DNA of 5,799 bases from Alphaproteobacteria bacterium. GTDB taxonomy: Bacteria > Pseudomonadota > Alphaproteobacteria > Micropepsales > Micropepsaceae. A model generated the notes under the pieces. It saw nothing but the letters and a program-made list of their open reading frames with translations, was not told the DNA's origin and ran no database searches. Below are positions 1 through 5,799 of the stretch, one piece after another (position 1 is the first letter of the stretch; each line of letters opens with the position of its first letter). The position numbers and the translations under genes are program-made. The DNA lies in contig JAGWSK010000510.1 in NCBI GenBank assembly GCA_028869355.1, positions 1-5,799 on the forward strand, in the 5' to 3' direction.

Positions 1-792
1 GACTCCGGTCTGGTCACTGACCAGCGGGTTGCGCTGGTTTTCCAGGCTGGAGACGTTTTCCATGCGCGGATATTTCTCCGGCCGCCTGGTGTAGCGCCGC
101 GTCACCTTCCACGGGCCGGTGAATGCCACCGGGTCCTCGATCGTGATCTCGGTTTGCAACGTCTTGTTGTCGATCTTGCGCATGCGCTCGAAGATATGCG
201 CCTGGTCGCTCAATGCGGCGCCCGAACGGTCGATCGGAATTCCGCCACGAATACTGACGGTTTCGATCGCAAGGGTGTCGCCTTCCCAATGGCCGATCGA
301 ATAACCCTCGAAGGTCGGCCAAAGTTCGTCCTTGGGCGGGAACGGACGTCCATCGGTGTAAATGTAGCGCACATCAGGGCGCTCATAGATGATCCAGGCT
401 TGTTCAGGGCGCAGGACAAATTGCAGTCCGCGCGCGGGAGCGAACATGCGCATGATTCCGCCGGGATAGCCGATCGTCAGCGGATCAACGAATTTCTCCG
501 GCTTCACCACGGTGTTGAGGAATTCGGTATACGCCTTTTCCCATTCCGGCTTGTAAGGCGGGTAATCCCTTGCGTTGGGATCGTTGGCCAGGGCTACGCC
601 CCTCGATTGGTCGAGAATCGTCCCCCGGGTGGTCCAGATTCCGGACCAGTCGGGGAGTGCGGCAAATGCCTTTGCCCTGTCGTCGGCAACACATTCGGCC
701 GCATTTGCGGGTCGGGACGCGACCGACAACGCCGCGGCCGCGATCAGGCCGGCGCCAGCTGCGCGCCGGTCGGGACGGAATGAGTCAGTCAT
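1..792 (-). CDS. Secreted protein of uncharacterised PDWSGIW / WEGDTL family (partial, C-terminus beyond left edge)
   Basis: The frame is open from an ATG at 792-790 to base 1, giving 264 residues with no stop, so the C-terminus lies outside the window. A GAGG Shine-Dalgarno (complement of 799-802) sits 6 nt before the ATG and supports this start. Residues 1-31 look like a signal peptide: basic RPDRR, then an Ala-rich hydrophobic stretch ending in ANA before AEC. The mature part shows PDWSGIW (about 47-53), YIYTDGRPFPP (143-153), GYSIGHWEGDTLAIET (163-178), HIFERMR (199-205) and DPVAFTGPW (220-228). I recognise this motif series from secreted hypothetical proteins in proteobacteria and acidobacteria, but I know of no established function. 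It follows the DUF6152 gene by 12 nt and is probably co-transcribed with it. An adjacent DUF6152 gene fits an extracytoplasmic partnership, which is inference. Confidence is high for the gene and low for any role. Confidence 0.88.
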   Translation of the reverse strand, partial: MTDSFRPDRRAAGAGLIAAAALSVASRPANAAECVADDRAKAFAALPDWSGIWTTRGTILDQSRGVALANDPNARDYPPYKPEWEKAYTEFLNTVVKPEKFVDPLTIGYPGGIMRMFAPARGLQFVLRPEQAWIIYERPDVRYIYTDGRPFPPKDELWPTFEGYSIGHWEGDTLAIETVSIRGGIPIDRSGAALSDQAHIFERMRKIDNKTLQTEITIEDPVAFTGPWKVTRRYTRRPEKYPRMENVSSLENQRNPLVSDQTGV

Positions 793-804
793 GGCAAACC
801 TCGA

Positions 805-1191
805 TCAGTAGGCGGACGGTCCCCGGAGGCTTAGAGTCGTACCGTCGTCCTTTTTTACCTCGACCAGGCTGCCGCCGGGAGCGCCGCTTTTGAGCGGGTG
901 CATGCGCAGTGAGATTTTGTCCCCGGGCTGCAGCGATGATGGTTTGATGCCGGCGCGCAACAGAACGATCGGCGCCGCCGTCTCGATGCTCCATTCCACC
1001 GGACCAGCGCCGGCGGCTCCGGGCACCAGAACCTGAATCCAGGAATGGGGATTGGTGTACTGGAACTCCTTGACGGTTCCGTTGAGGACCACTTCTTTCT
1101 TGGAATCGAACATCGCATCGGAATGATGTGCCACCGCAGGCAACGCGGCGAACAGAACGAGACCCAAAGCAGCAATTCCATATTTCAGCAT
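805..1191 (-). CDS. DUF6152-like small periplasmic protein
   Basis: This gene encodes 128 residues. The start is supported by a strong GGAGGA Shine-Dalgarno (complement of 1197-1202) placed 5 nt before the ATG. Residues 1-21 form a typical Sec signal ending in PAVA, with predicted cleavage immediately before HHSDAMFD (22-29). The mature chain is about 107 residues and contains TNPHSWIQV (46-54), VEWSIETAAP (65-74), a KPSSLQPGDKISL segment (83-95), MHPLKSGAPGG (98-107) and a DDGTTL turn near the end. The AHHS opening, NPHSW and PGD...HPLKSG pattern is characteristic of the DUF6152 family, and the length fits. The family has no proven function. The mature N-terminal His-His followed by a further NPH could bind a metal, which is speculation. 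The gene lies 40 nt after the solute-binding protein gene and 12 nt before the PDWSGIW gene, consistent with an operon. No truncation or frameshift is seen. Confidence 0.87.
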   Translation of the reverse strand: MLKYGIAALGLVLFAALPAVAHHSDAMFDSKKEVVLNGTVKEFQYTNPHSWIQVLVPGAAGAGPVEWSIETAAPIVLLRAGIKPSSLQPGDKISLRMHPLKSGAPGGSLVEVKKDDGTTLSLRGPSAY

Positions 1192-1231
1192 TATTATCCT
1201 CCAGCCATTGGCGGCATCTTACGACATCTTT

Positions 1232-2251
1232 TCAGCGGTTGGAACCGAGCCGCTTATAGTGCGCGATGACCTCGGGCGTTGCGGCTTCGGTCAGTTCGCG
1301 CATCATTTCGGCGAGTTTTTCGCCCGAAATCGCACCTTCCACCGGGAGGCCGACCTTTGCCGCGTCGACGTGGTACTCCTTGTCGGCACACATCTCAACG
1401 AAGGCGCGGCGCAATTCGGAGAGGCGTTCGGCGGGCATATTGGGTGGACCAATCACGGGCAGACCAAACGTTTCCATCGCCATGACAACCGTGAGCAGCG
1501 GCCGGTCGGAGGCCGGCAAAACATCACGCACAAGCGGCAGCCCGGGATGGACATTGGTGTTCTGAAGGATCGGCACCAGAAGCTTTTTTTCGACCAGTTC
1601 TTCGCGCAGGCCGAAGGTCGATTCGACCGTGAAATAGCCGTCAATCTCTCCCTGCTCGAGCGCTACGATGACGCGCGCGCTCGAGACATAGCCCGCGACC
1701 ACACGGACCGGCAGGCCCTGCTCCGCCAGCATGAACGGCACCATGGCAGTCGGTGTGAGATTTCCGAGTGCGCCGAAGACAATAGTTTTGCGCGATTTTC
1801 CAAGGTCGTCGAAACTGCGGATTCCGGTGGCCGAGCGTACATAGACGACGGAATTCACCGCGCCGGGACTTCCGATATAGCTGAATTTCGACGGATCGAA
1901 GCGGATGCCTTCCGTTTGTATCGCGCCCTCGACAAACCATGAGCGGCCCGGTACCGCGATGGTCAGACCGTCGGGCGCGATACGCTGGTAGAGATAGTTT
2001 GCCGCGATGATTCCCGCCGCCCCTTCCATATTCTGAACCAGGAAGCCGGGCGATCCGGCGATAAAGCGCGGCAGATGGCGGGCGAAGATGCGCGCATCAG
2101 TATCGACGCCGCCGCCCGGCGCAAAACCCACAACCATGGTCAACCGCTTGCCGCGGTAAAACGCATCCGTTGCAGCCAGCAAATGGCCCGGACAAGCGGC
2201 GGCCGCGGCGAGACCCAAGAGAAAGAGCCGGCGGCTTTCGGATTGGCCCAT
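1232..2251 (-). CDS. Bug/TctC-family tripartite tricarboxylate transporter substrate-binding protein
   Basis: This periplasmic solute-binding protein belongs to the Bug (TctC) family, whose members bind carboxylates and other small organic molecules for tripartite transporters or for sensing. From the preferred start it has 339 residues, slightly above the usual 320 or so. An in-frame ATG at 2266 would add MLCCH, but the start at 2251 puts the export signal at the N-terminus. That signal, SESRRLFLLGL (about 4-14), matches the twin-arginine consensus S-R-R-x-F-L and is followed by an Ala-rich stretch ending near HLLAA. Family hallmarks are VGFAPGGGVDTDAR (41-54), VQNMEGAAGIIAANYLY (72-88), FSYIGSPGAVNSVVYVRS (123-140), FGALGNLTPTAM (159-170) and EQGEIDGYF. 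No TctA or TctB membrane gene is present, so it appears to be an orphan, as is common for Bug proteins. No strong Shine-Dalgarno is visible for either start. It is probably the first gene of the leftward operon. The ligand cannot be read from the sequence. Confidence 0.9.
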   Translation of the reverse strand: MGQSESRRLFLLGLAAAAACPGHLLAATDAFYRGKRLTMVVGFAPGGGVDTDARIFARHLPRFIAGSPGFLVQNMEGAAGIIAANYLYQRIAPDGLTIAVPGRSWFVEGAIQTEGIRFDPSKFSYIGSPGAVNSVVYVRSATGIRSFDDLGKSRKTIVFGALGNLTPTAMVPFMLAEQGLPVRVVAGYVSSARVIVALEQGEIDGYFTVESTFGLREELVEKKLLVPILQNTNVHPGLPLVRDVLPASDRPLLTVVMAMETFGLPVIGPPNMPAERLSELRRAFVEMCADKEYHVDAAKVGLPVEGAISGEKLAEMMRELTEAATPEVIAHYKRLGSNR

Positions 2252-2297
2252 GTGGCAGCATAGCATAGACTATCAGCGAAACAGCGGGGTGACGCCC
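2243..2297 (+). promoter_or_regulatory. Divergent intergenic region with a candidate rightward promoter
   Basis: Only about 46 bp separate the two divergent starts (2251 on minus, 2298 on plus), so promoters for both units must lie here or extend into the 5' coding ends. For the rightward unit, TTGGCC (2243-2248) and TAGACT (2266-2271) each match 4 of 6 positions of the sigma-70 boxes and are exactly 17 nt apart, predicting a short leader of about 20 nt. The stretch also holds a tandem GCATA GCATA (2258-2267) and the small palindrome ATAGACTAT (2265-2273), which could be part of an operator. These matches are weak, and no convincing pair of boxes was found for the leftward unit. Confidence 0.3.
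2286..2292 (+). promoter_or_regulatory. Ribosome binding site deciding the start of the heme-propeller gene
   Basis: GGGGTGA lies 5 nt before the ATG at 2298 and its GGTGA portion pairs with the 16S anti-Shine-Dalgarno end. It favours 2298 over the upstream in-frame ATG at 2250, which overlaps the divergent gene and would add 16 polar residues before the signal peptide. A further ATG at 2313 (MKPLLAG) remains possible. Confidence 0.55.
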
Positions 2298-4433
2298 ATG
2301 TACTCACCAGCGATGAAACCGTTGCTTGCCGGCGCTGCGACGGCGGCGATATTTGCGGCGCTTTCGGGCAACCCGGCGGTGGCTCAGCCGAATGCAGGCG
2401 TCACTGCAGGGCCGGCAGATATTGCCGGTGTGGTCAACGGCCGCAATGGCCCGGAAGCCGGAGTGTGGGTGATTGCCGAAACCAATGACCTGCCGACCAA
2501 ATTCACCAAAATCGTGGTGACCGATGATCGCGGGCGATATCTGATTCCCGATCTTCCCAAAGCCAATTACAGCATCTGGGTCCGCGGTTACGGATTGATC
2601 GATTCCGTACGGACCTCCGCGGCGCCGGGTAAAACACTCAATCTTACCGCTACCGAGGCGCCCAATGCCGCCGCGGCCGCGCAATATTATCCGTCGATCT
2701 ACTGGTTCTCGATGTTGCATGTGCCGGCGAAAAGCGAATTTCCGCTCGGGCATGTTCAAAACCAGCAGGCATGGCTCGAGACCGTTAAAACCGGCGGCTG
2801 CAATTCGTGTCACGGGCTCGGCACGCCGGGCACGCGCGTAGTACCGAAGGAGTTCCTGGACCAGTTCGACAACCCGATTGACGCCTGGACACGGCGCATC
2901 CAGTCGGGCGGCGCGCAGGCGCAAATGGCGCGGGATGTCGGAAGTCTCGAACCGGCGCGGGCGATCACGCTGTTTGCCGATTGGACCACTCGCATTGCCA
3001 AAGGCGAGTTGCCGTTTGCCAAGCCGGACAGACCGGTGGGCATCGAACGCAATATTGTCGTCACCGAATGGGAGTGGGGCCGCAATACCGCTTATCTTCA
3101 TGACGAGATTTCCACCGATCCGCGCAATCCGCGGGTGAACGCGCGTGGCAAGATTTACGGCTCGCCGGAAGATTCATCGGATTACGTGCCGATTCTCGAT
3201 CCGGTCAGCAACACCGCGACGGAAGTGAAACATCCGGTGCGCGATCCAAAGACACCATCCACCAAGCGCAACCTGCTCGCGCCGTCGGTTTACTGGGGCG
3301 ACAAGCCGATCTGGGACAGCCAGACCATCATGCACAATCCGATGATGGACGAGAAAGGCCGGGTGTGGTTCACGGCGCGCATTCGCCCGGCGGCAAATCC
3401 GGCATTCTGCAAGCAAGGATCGAATCTTCCGTCGGCAAAGGCATTGCCGCTCGATACGTCGGGGCGGCAATTGTCGATGTACGATCCGGCGACCGGGAAA
3501 TTCACACTGATCAACACCTGTTTTACGACCCACCACCTGAACATGGCCTCCGATGCCGACAATACGATCTGGCTTTCCGGCGGCCTCAGCGGCCCGGGCG
3601 TGCTCGGCTGGTTCGACCGCAAGGTCTATGACGAGACCGGCGATGAAGCCAAAGCCCAGGGCTGGACAGCGTTTGTCGTAGACGCAAACGGCAACGGCAA
3701 ACGCGATGCCTACACAGAACCTGGACAACCGCTCGATCCGAAAAAAGACGCGCGCGTGCTGGTCACCACCTATGCAGTGGCGGTCAGCCCGTCGGATGGC
3801 GCGGTGTGGGGCACGGAAGTGGCCTATCCCGGCCGCATTGTCCGCGTGGCGCCTGGGTCCAATCCGCCGGAGACGGCACTCGCCGAGGTGTATCAGGTGC
3901 CGCCTCCCGGCTACGGGCCGCGCGGCGGCGATGTCGATTCAAAGGGCGTGTACTGGTCCGCGCTGGCAAGCGGACATCTGGCGAGCTTTGACCGGCGCAA
4001 GTGCAAAGTCCTGAATGGGCCAGCGGCGGTGAGCGGCACGCAGTGTCCGGAAGGATGGAGCCTGTACACTTTCCCGGGCCCGCAGATGCAGGGCGTTCAG
4101 GATCCGGGCAGCGCGGAAACCAGCTATTACGTCTGGGTGGACCGCTTTGACACATTTGGACTGGGCAAGGATGTGCCGATTGCAATGGGCAATCAGAACA
4201 GCGGGATTCTTGCCCTGGTGAACAGCAAGTTCGTCCGCATCACCGTGCCCTATCCGCTGGGCTTTTTTGCCAAAAATGTGGATGGGCGGGTCGATGACCC
4301 GCCAGCGGGCTGGAAAGGCAAGGCGCTGTGGTCCACCTACGGCAACCGCACGATGTTTCATCTCGAGGGCGGAAGGGCTAACCGTCCGCGGGCGGTTCGC
4401 TTTCAGCTTCGTCCCGATCCGCTGGCGCATTAA
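2298..4433 (+). CDS. Exported carboxypeptidase-regulatory-like / heme c / beta-propeller protein
   Basis: From the preferred ATG this encodes 711 residues. Residues 1-30 are a Sec signal ending in PAVAQ. Residues about 41-118 form a carboxypeptidase-regulatory-like (transthyretin-type) beta domain, with IAGVVNGRNGPEAGVWV and TDDRGRYLIPDLPKANYSIWV as hallmarks. A linker leads to one heme c site, CNSCH (168-172). From about 255 onwards the chain looks like a Vgb/NHL-type propeller: four segments share a D-x-x-G-x-x-W pattern, namely MDEKGRVWFTA (350-360), SDADNTIWLSG (418-428), SPSDGAVWGTE (497-507) and VDSKGVYWSAL (546-556). DANGNGKRD (462-470) resembles a calcium loop. Cys569 and Cys583 could form a disulfide. 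The heme site and export signal place it in the periplasm as an electron-transfer protein or oxidoreductase. Its reaction and substrate are unknown. The diheme cytochrome gene 80 bp downstream is a likely electron partner. A similarity-based label of virginiamycin B lyase would probably be misleading. Confidence 0.88.
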   Translation: MYSPAMKPLLAGAATAAIFAALSGNPAVAQPNAGVTAGPADIAGVVNGRNGPEAGVWVIAETNDLPTKFTKIVVTDDRGRYLIPDLPKANYSIWVRGYGLIDSVRTSAAPGKTLNLTATEAPNAAAAAQYYPSIYWFSMLHVPAKSEFPLGHVQNQQAWLETVKTGGCNSCHGLGTPGTRVVPKEFLDQFDNPIDAWTRRIQSGGAQAQMARDVGSLEPARAITLFADWTTRIAKGELPFAKPDRPVGIERNIVVTEWEWGRNTAYLHDEISTDPRNPRVNARGKIYGSPEDSSDYVPILDPVSNTATEVKHPVRDPKTPSTKRNLLAPSVYWGDKPIWDSQTIMHNPMMDEKGRVWFTARIRPAANPAFCKQGSNLPSAKALPLDTSGRQLSMYDPATGKFTLINTCFTTHHLNMASDADNTIWLSGGLSGPGVLGWFDRKVYDETGDEAKAQGWTAFVVDANGNGKRDAYTEPGQPLDPKKDARVLVTTYAVAVSPSDGAVWGTEVAYPGRIVRVAPGSNPPETALAEVYQVPPPGYGPRGGDVDSKGVYWSALASGHLASFDRRKCKVLNGPAAVSGTQCPEGWSLYTFPGPQMQGVQDPGSAETSYYVWVDRFDTFGLGKDVPIAMGNQNSGILALVNSKFVRITVPYPLGFFAKNVDGRVDDPPAGWKGKALWSTYGNRTMFHLEGGRANRPRAVRFQLRPDPLAH

Positions 4434-4434
4434 T

Positions 4435-4449
4435 TCCGCCGCGGGCGGA
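4435..4449. other. Small GC-rich hairpin between the heme-propeller and cytochrome genes
   Basis: The sequence T-CCGCC-gcg-GGCGG-A forms a perfect 6-bp stem with a 3-nt loop directly after the TAA stop at 4431-4433. No T-tract follows, so it is not a convincing intrinsic terminator. It might protect mRNA ends or be incidental in GC-rich DNA. The remaining intergenic bases up to 4513 hold only the Shine-Dalgarno of the next gene, so the two genes are probably co-transcribed. Confidence 0.25.
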
Positions 4450-4513
4450 TTGATGGAATCGTGATGTGGTGCGAAAATCGCGCCGGTTGTGATCCTTTGG
4501 GAGGGGATGCCTC

Positions 4514-5500
4514 ATGAAAAAATTCGTCATTGCAACCGCCGCATTATTGGCTTCGTCCAGTGCTGCACTCGCGCAGGCAGAAGGTGATGCAGGCCGCGGC
4601 CAGCAATATTGGACCAGCCCGCTGCACCAATGCCGGAACTGCCATGGGCCGCAGGGCGAAGGTCAATTTGGGCCCGACCTCGCCGGGCGCGGGTTGAACG
4701 GCGCGCAGGTTTATCGCGCAGCGCATCAGCCCTGGGGCATCATGCCGGCCTTCGTTGAGACACAAATCAATCAGCAGCAGGCGGCGGATTTGGCGGCGTT
4801 TTTCGCAACCATGCCGAAACGCCCGGCCCCGGCGAAATGGCGCTTTGAAGCCACCGCCGACATGCCCGCCGGCCAGGCGATGCTCATCAATATGGGCTGC
4901 GGCCAGTGCCATTCGCCCAACTTCCAGGGTCCGCGCGGCAATCTGGGCGCCGTCAATGCCGATTTCGAATATTTCGCCAACCTCGTTTACAACCACACGA
5001 CCGCGACTCCGGTGCATCGCGCGGCGCTTGGCGTGAATGCAGCCAATGGCGCCAATCTCGACATGGGCAATTTCAGCCGGACGCGGTTGTCCGAGGCCGA
5101 CCTGCGCCAGATTTACGACTGGGCGCGCAATCAGATTGGCTTCCGCCCCTTCCTGCAGGCTCGGCTAGGCCGGCCAACGCAGGGCGCAAATGGCGTCACT
5201 TATCCGCTGACGGTTGCAAATGGTGGCATGGCCGGAAAAGGCATCAGTGCCGAGGGTGTGACGGTGGAATTGCAGATTCCCGACGGAACTACCGTGATGG
5301 CCGCGACCGGCGCGGGATATCAGGGCGTGAAAGGCAACAAGGCGGTGTGGGCCATTCCGAGCCTGGCCGCGAAGGAGCAGCAGAATTACACCATCACCCT
5401 GTCGAAGGCGGCGAGTGGGATCAAGGGCGATGTCCATTGGTCGAAGCCCACGCCCAGCCCCGAAGATGTGGTGAACGTCGCCGTTCCAGCCGGAGCATAG
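4514..5500 (+). CDS. Exported diheme cytochrome c with C-terminal DUF11-like beta domain
   Basis: The gene encodes 328 residues. A strong GAGGGG Shine-Dalgarno (4501-4506) lies 7 nt before the ATG. Residues 1-21 are a Sec signal (MKKFVIATAA...AALAQ). The first cytochrome c domain has CRNCH (40-44) with Met77 in GIMPAF as the likely distal heme ligand. The second has CGQCH (129-133) with Met184 in NLDMGNF as the likely ligand. The mature protein has only the four heme cysteines. Residues from about 206 to 328 form a separate domain: YPLTVANGG, ISAEGVTVELQIPDGTTVMAA, VWAIPSLAAKEQQNYTITLS. This resembles the DUF11-type beta-sandwich repeat usually found in surface proteins, and is uncommon on a small cytochrome as far as I know. 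The role is periplasmic electron transfer, probably accepting electrons from the heme-propeller protein encoded 80 bp upstream; the pairing is inferred from position. No symbol is assigned because many unrelated cytochromes share this heme layout. Confidence 0.92.
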   Translation: MKKFVIATAALLASSSAALAQAEGDAGRGQQYWTSPLHQCRNCHGPQGEGQFGPDLAGRGLNGAQVYRAAHQPWGIMPAFVETQINQQQAADLAAFFATMPKRPAPAKWRFEATADMPAGQAMLINMGCGQCHSPNFQGPRGNLGAVNADFEYFANLVYNHTTATPVHRAALGVNAANGANLDMGNFSRTRLSEADLRQIYDWARNQIGFRPFLQARLGRPTQGANGVTYPLTVANGGMAGKGISAEGVTVELQIPDGTTVMAATGAGYQGVKGNKAVWAIPSLAAKEQQNYTITLSKAASGIKGDVHWSKPTPSPEDVVNVAVPAGA

Positions 5501-5509
5501 CGGCCCGTA

Positions 5510-5799
5510 GTGAATCCAACCGGCGATTCGATAGAAGCGACATACCAAACCGGTTGCTGCATTGCCGGCGGCGGTCCCGCGGGCATGATGCTGGGATTGC
5601 TTCTCGCTCGCGCCGGCGTAGAAGTTGCCATCCTCGAAAAACACGCCGATTTCTTTCGCGATTTTCGGGGGGATACGATCCACCCGTCGACGCTCGATCT
5701 CATGGCCGAACTCGGCCTGCTCGAAGATTTTCTGCGCGTGCCGCACGATCGCGTGCTGCAGCTTTCCGGCGTCATCGGCGGCGTGACGATACCGATCGC
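5510..5799 (+). CDS. FAD-dependent oxidoreductase / aromatic-type monooxygenase (partial, N-terminus only)
   Basis: Ninety-six residues are visible before the right edge; the family is usually around 400 or more. The N-terminus carries the FAD-binding Rossmann motif, CCIAGGGPAGMMLGLLLARAG (GxGxxG-type, about residues 16-36), ending in an acidic residue after the second strand (VEVAILEKH). RGDTIHPSTLDLMAELGLL (about 53-71) follows, a typical second segment of UbiH/PHBH-like flavoprotein monooxygenases. GTG at 5510 is chosen because the preceding in-frame codons run directly back to the cytochrome stop codon, and the first in-frame ATGs (5585, 5588) fall inside the FAD motif and would destroy it. 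The nearest Shine-Dalgarno-like GGAG (5492-5495) is 14 nt upstream and lies within the end of the cytochrome gene, so translation may be coupled. No signal peptide is seen, so the enzyme should be cytoplasmic. The likely reaction is NAD(P)H-dependent hydroxylation of an aromatic or related substrate, which is not identifiable here. Confidence 0.85.
   Translation, partial: MNPTGDSIEATYQTGCCIAGGGPAGMMLGLLLARAGVEVAILEKHADFFRDFRGDTIHPSTLDLMAELGLLEDFLRVPHDRVLQLSGVIGGVTIPI

Noticed and set aside
154..783. Plus-strand open frame of 209 codons opposite the PDWSGIW gene
   Set aside because: It mirrors a minus-strand frame with a signal peptide, Shine-Dalgarno and strong family motifs; its own product is low-complexity and Arg-rich with no motif.
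1208..1942. Long plus-strand open frame opposite the solute-binding protein gene (244 codons)
   Set aside because: The translation has no recognisable domain or signal and lies entirely antisense to a clear Bug-family protein; it is a by-product of GC-rich codon use.
2192..2194. Cysteine at residue 20 of the solute-binding protein as a lipoprotein site
   Set aside because: The preceding residues are AAA, lacking the usual Leu-type residue three positions before the Cys, so the lipobox match is poor.
2250..2297. Upstream ATG at 2250 as start of the heme-propeller gene
   Set aside because: It overlaps the divergent gene's start codon, lacks a good Shine-Dalgarno and puts a polar extension before an otherwise normal signal peptide.
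2304..3728. Minus-strand open frames (265 and 184 codons) opposite the heme-propeller gene
   Set aside because: The plus-strand product has a signal peptide, CxxCH and propeller repeats across this span; the antisense products are rich in Arg and His without any domain pattern.
4386..4448. Ten-base repeat CCGCGGGCGG at 4386-4395 and 4439-4448
   Set aside because: Two short GC-rich copies 53 bp apart, one within coding sequence, are readily explained by composition; no further copies or element structure were noticed.
5165..5775. Minus-strand open frames (193 and 129 codons) over the end of the cytochrome and the flavoprotein start
   Set aside because: They run across the junction of two well-supported plus-strand genes and have no recognisable features.

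Overview
The window reads as part of a moderately high G+C proteobacterial chromosome. It is most likely an alphaproteobacterium (Rhizobiales, Caulobacterales or Sphingomonadales type), judging from codon use, the tight gene packing and the protein families present; this placement is an inference and no marker gene is present. I see no rRNA, tRNA, CRISPR array, insertion sequence or integrase. Almost every base lies in one of six protein genes, arranged as two divergent transcription units around a gap of about 46 bp near 2252-2297.

Leftward unit (minus strand, in transcription order): an orphan Bug/TctC-type periplasmic solute-binding protein with a twin-arginine-like signal (1232-2251), a small secreted DUF6152-type protein whose predicted mature N-terminus is His-His-Ser (805-1191), and a secreted protein of uncharacterised function with PDWSGIW and WEGDTL motifs (1-792). 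The last gene runs off the left edge without a stop. Gaps of 40 and 12 nt and clear Shine-Dalgarno sequences before the last two genes suggest one operon.

Rightward unit (plus strand): a 711-residue exported protein combining a carboxypeptidase-regulatory-like beta domain, one heme c site (CNSCH) and a Vgb/NHL-like beta-propeller (2298-4433); an exported diheme cytochrome c with an extra C-terminal DUF11-like beta-sandwich (4514-5500); and the N-terminal part of an FAD-dependent oxidoreductase/monooxygenase (5510 to the right edge).

All five exported products carry N-terminal signal sequences, and the only predicted cytoplasmic enzyme is the flavoprotein. A reasonable inference is a peripheral catabolic locus: the solute-binding protein captures an organic acid or related compound, the heme-propeller protein and the diheme cytochrome carry out or support a periplasmic oxidation, and the flavoprotein acts on the imported product. 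The substrate is not readable from the sequence. The heme-propeller plus diheme-cytochrome pair, and the DUF6152 plus PDWSGIW pair, are the parts most likely to represent an uncharacterised system.
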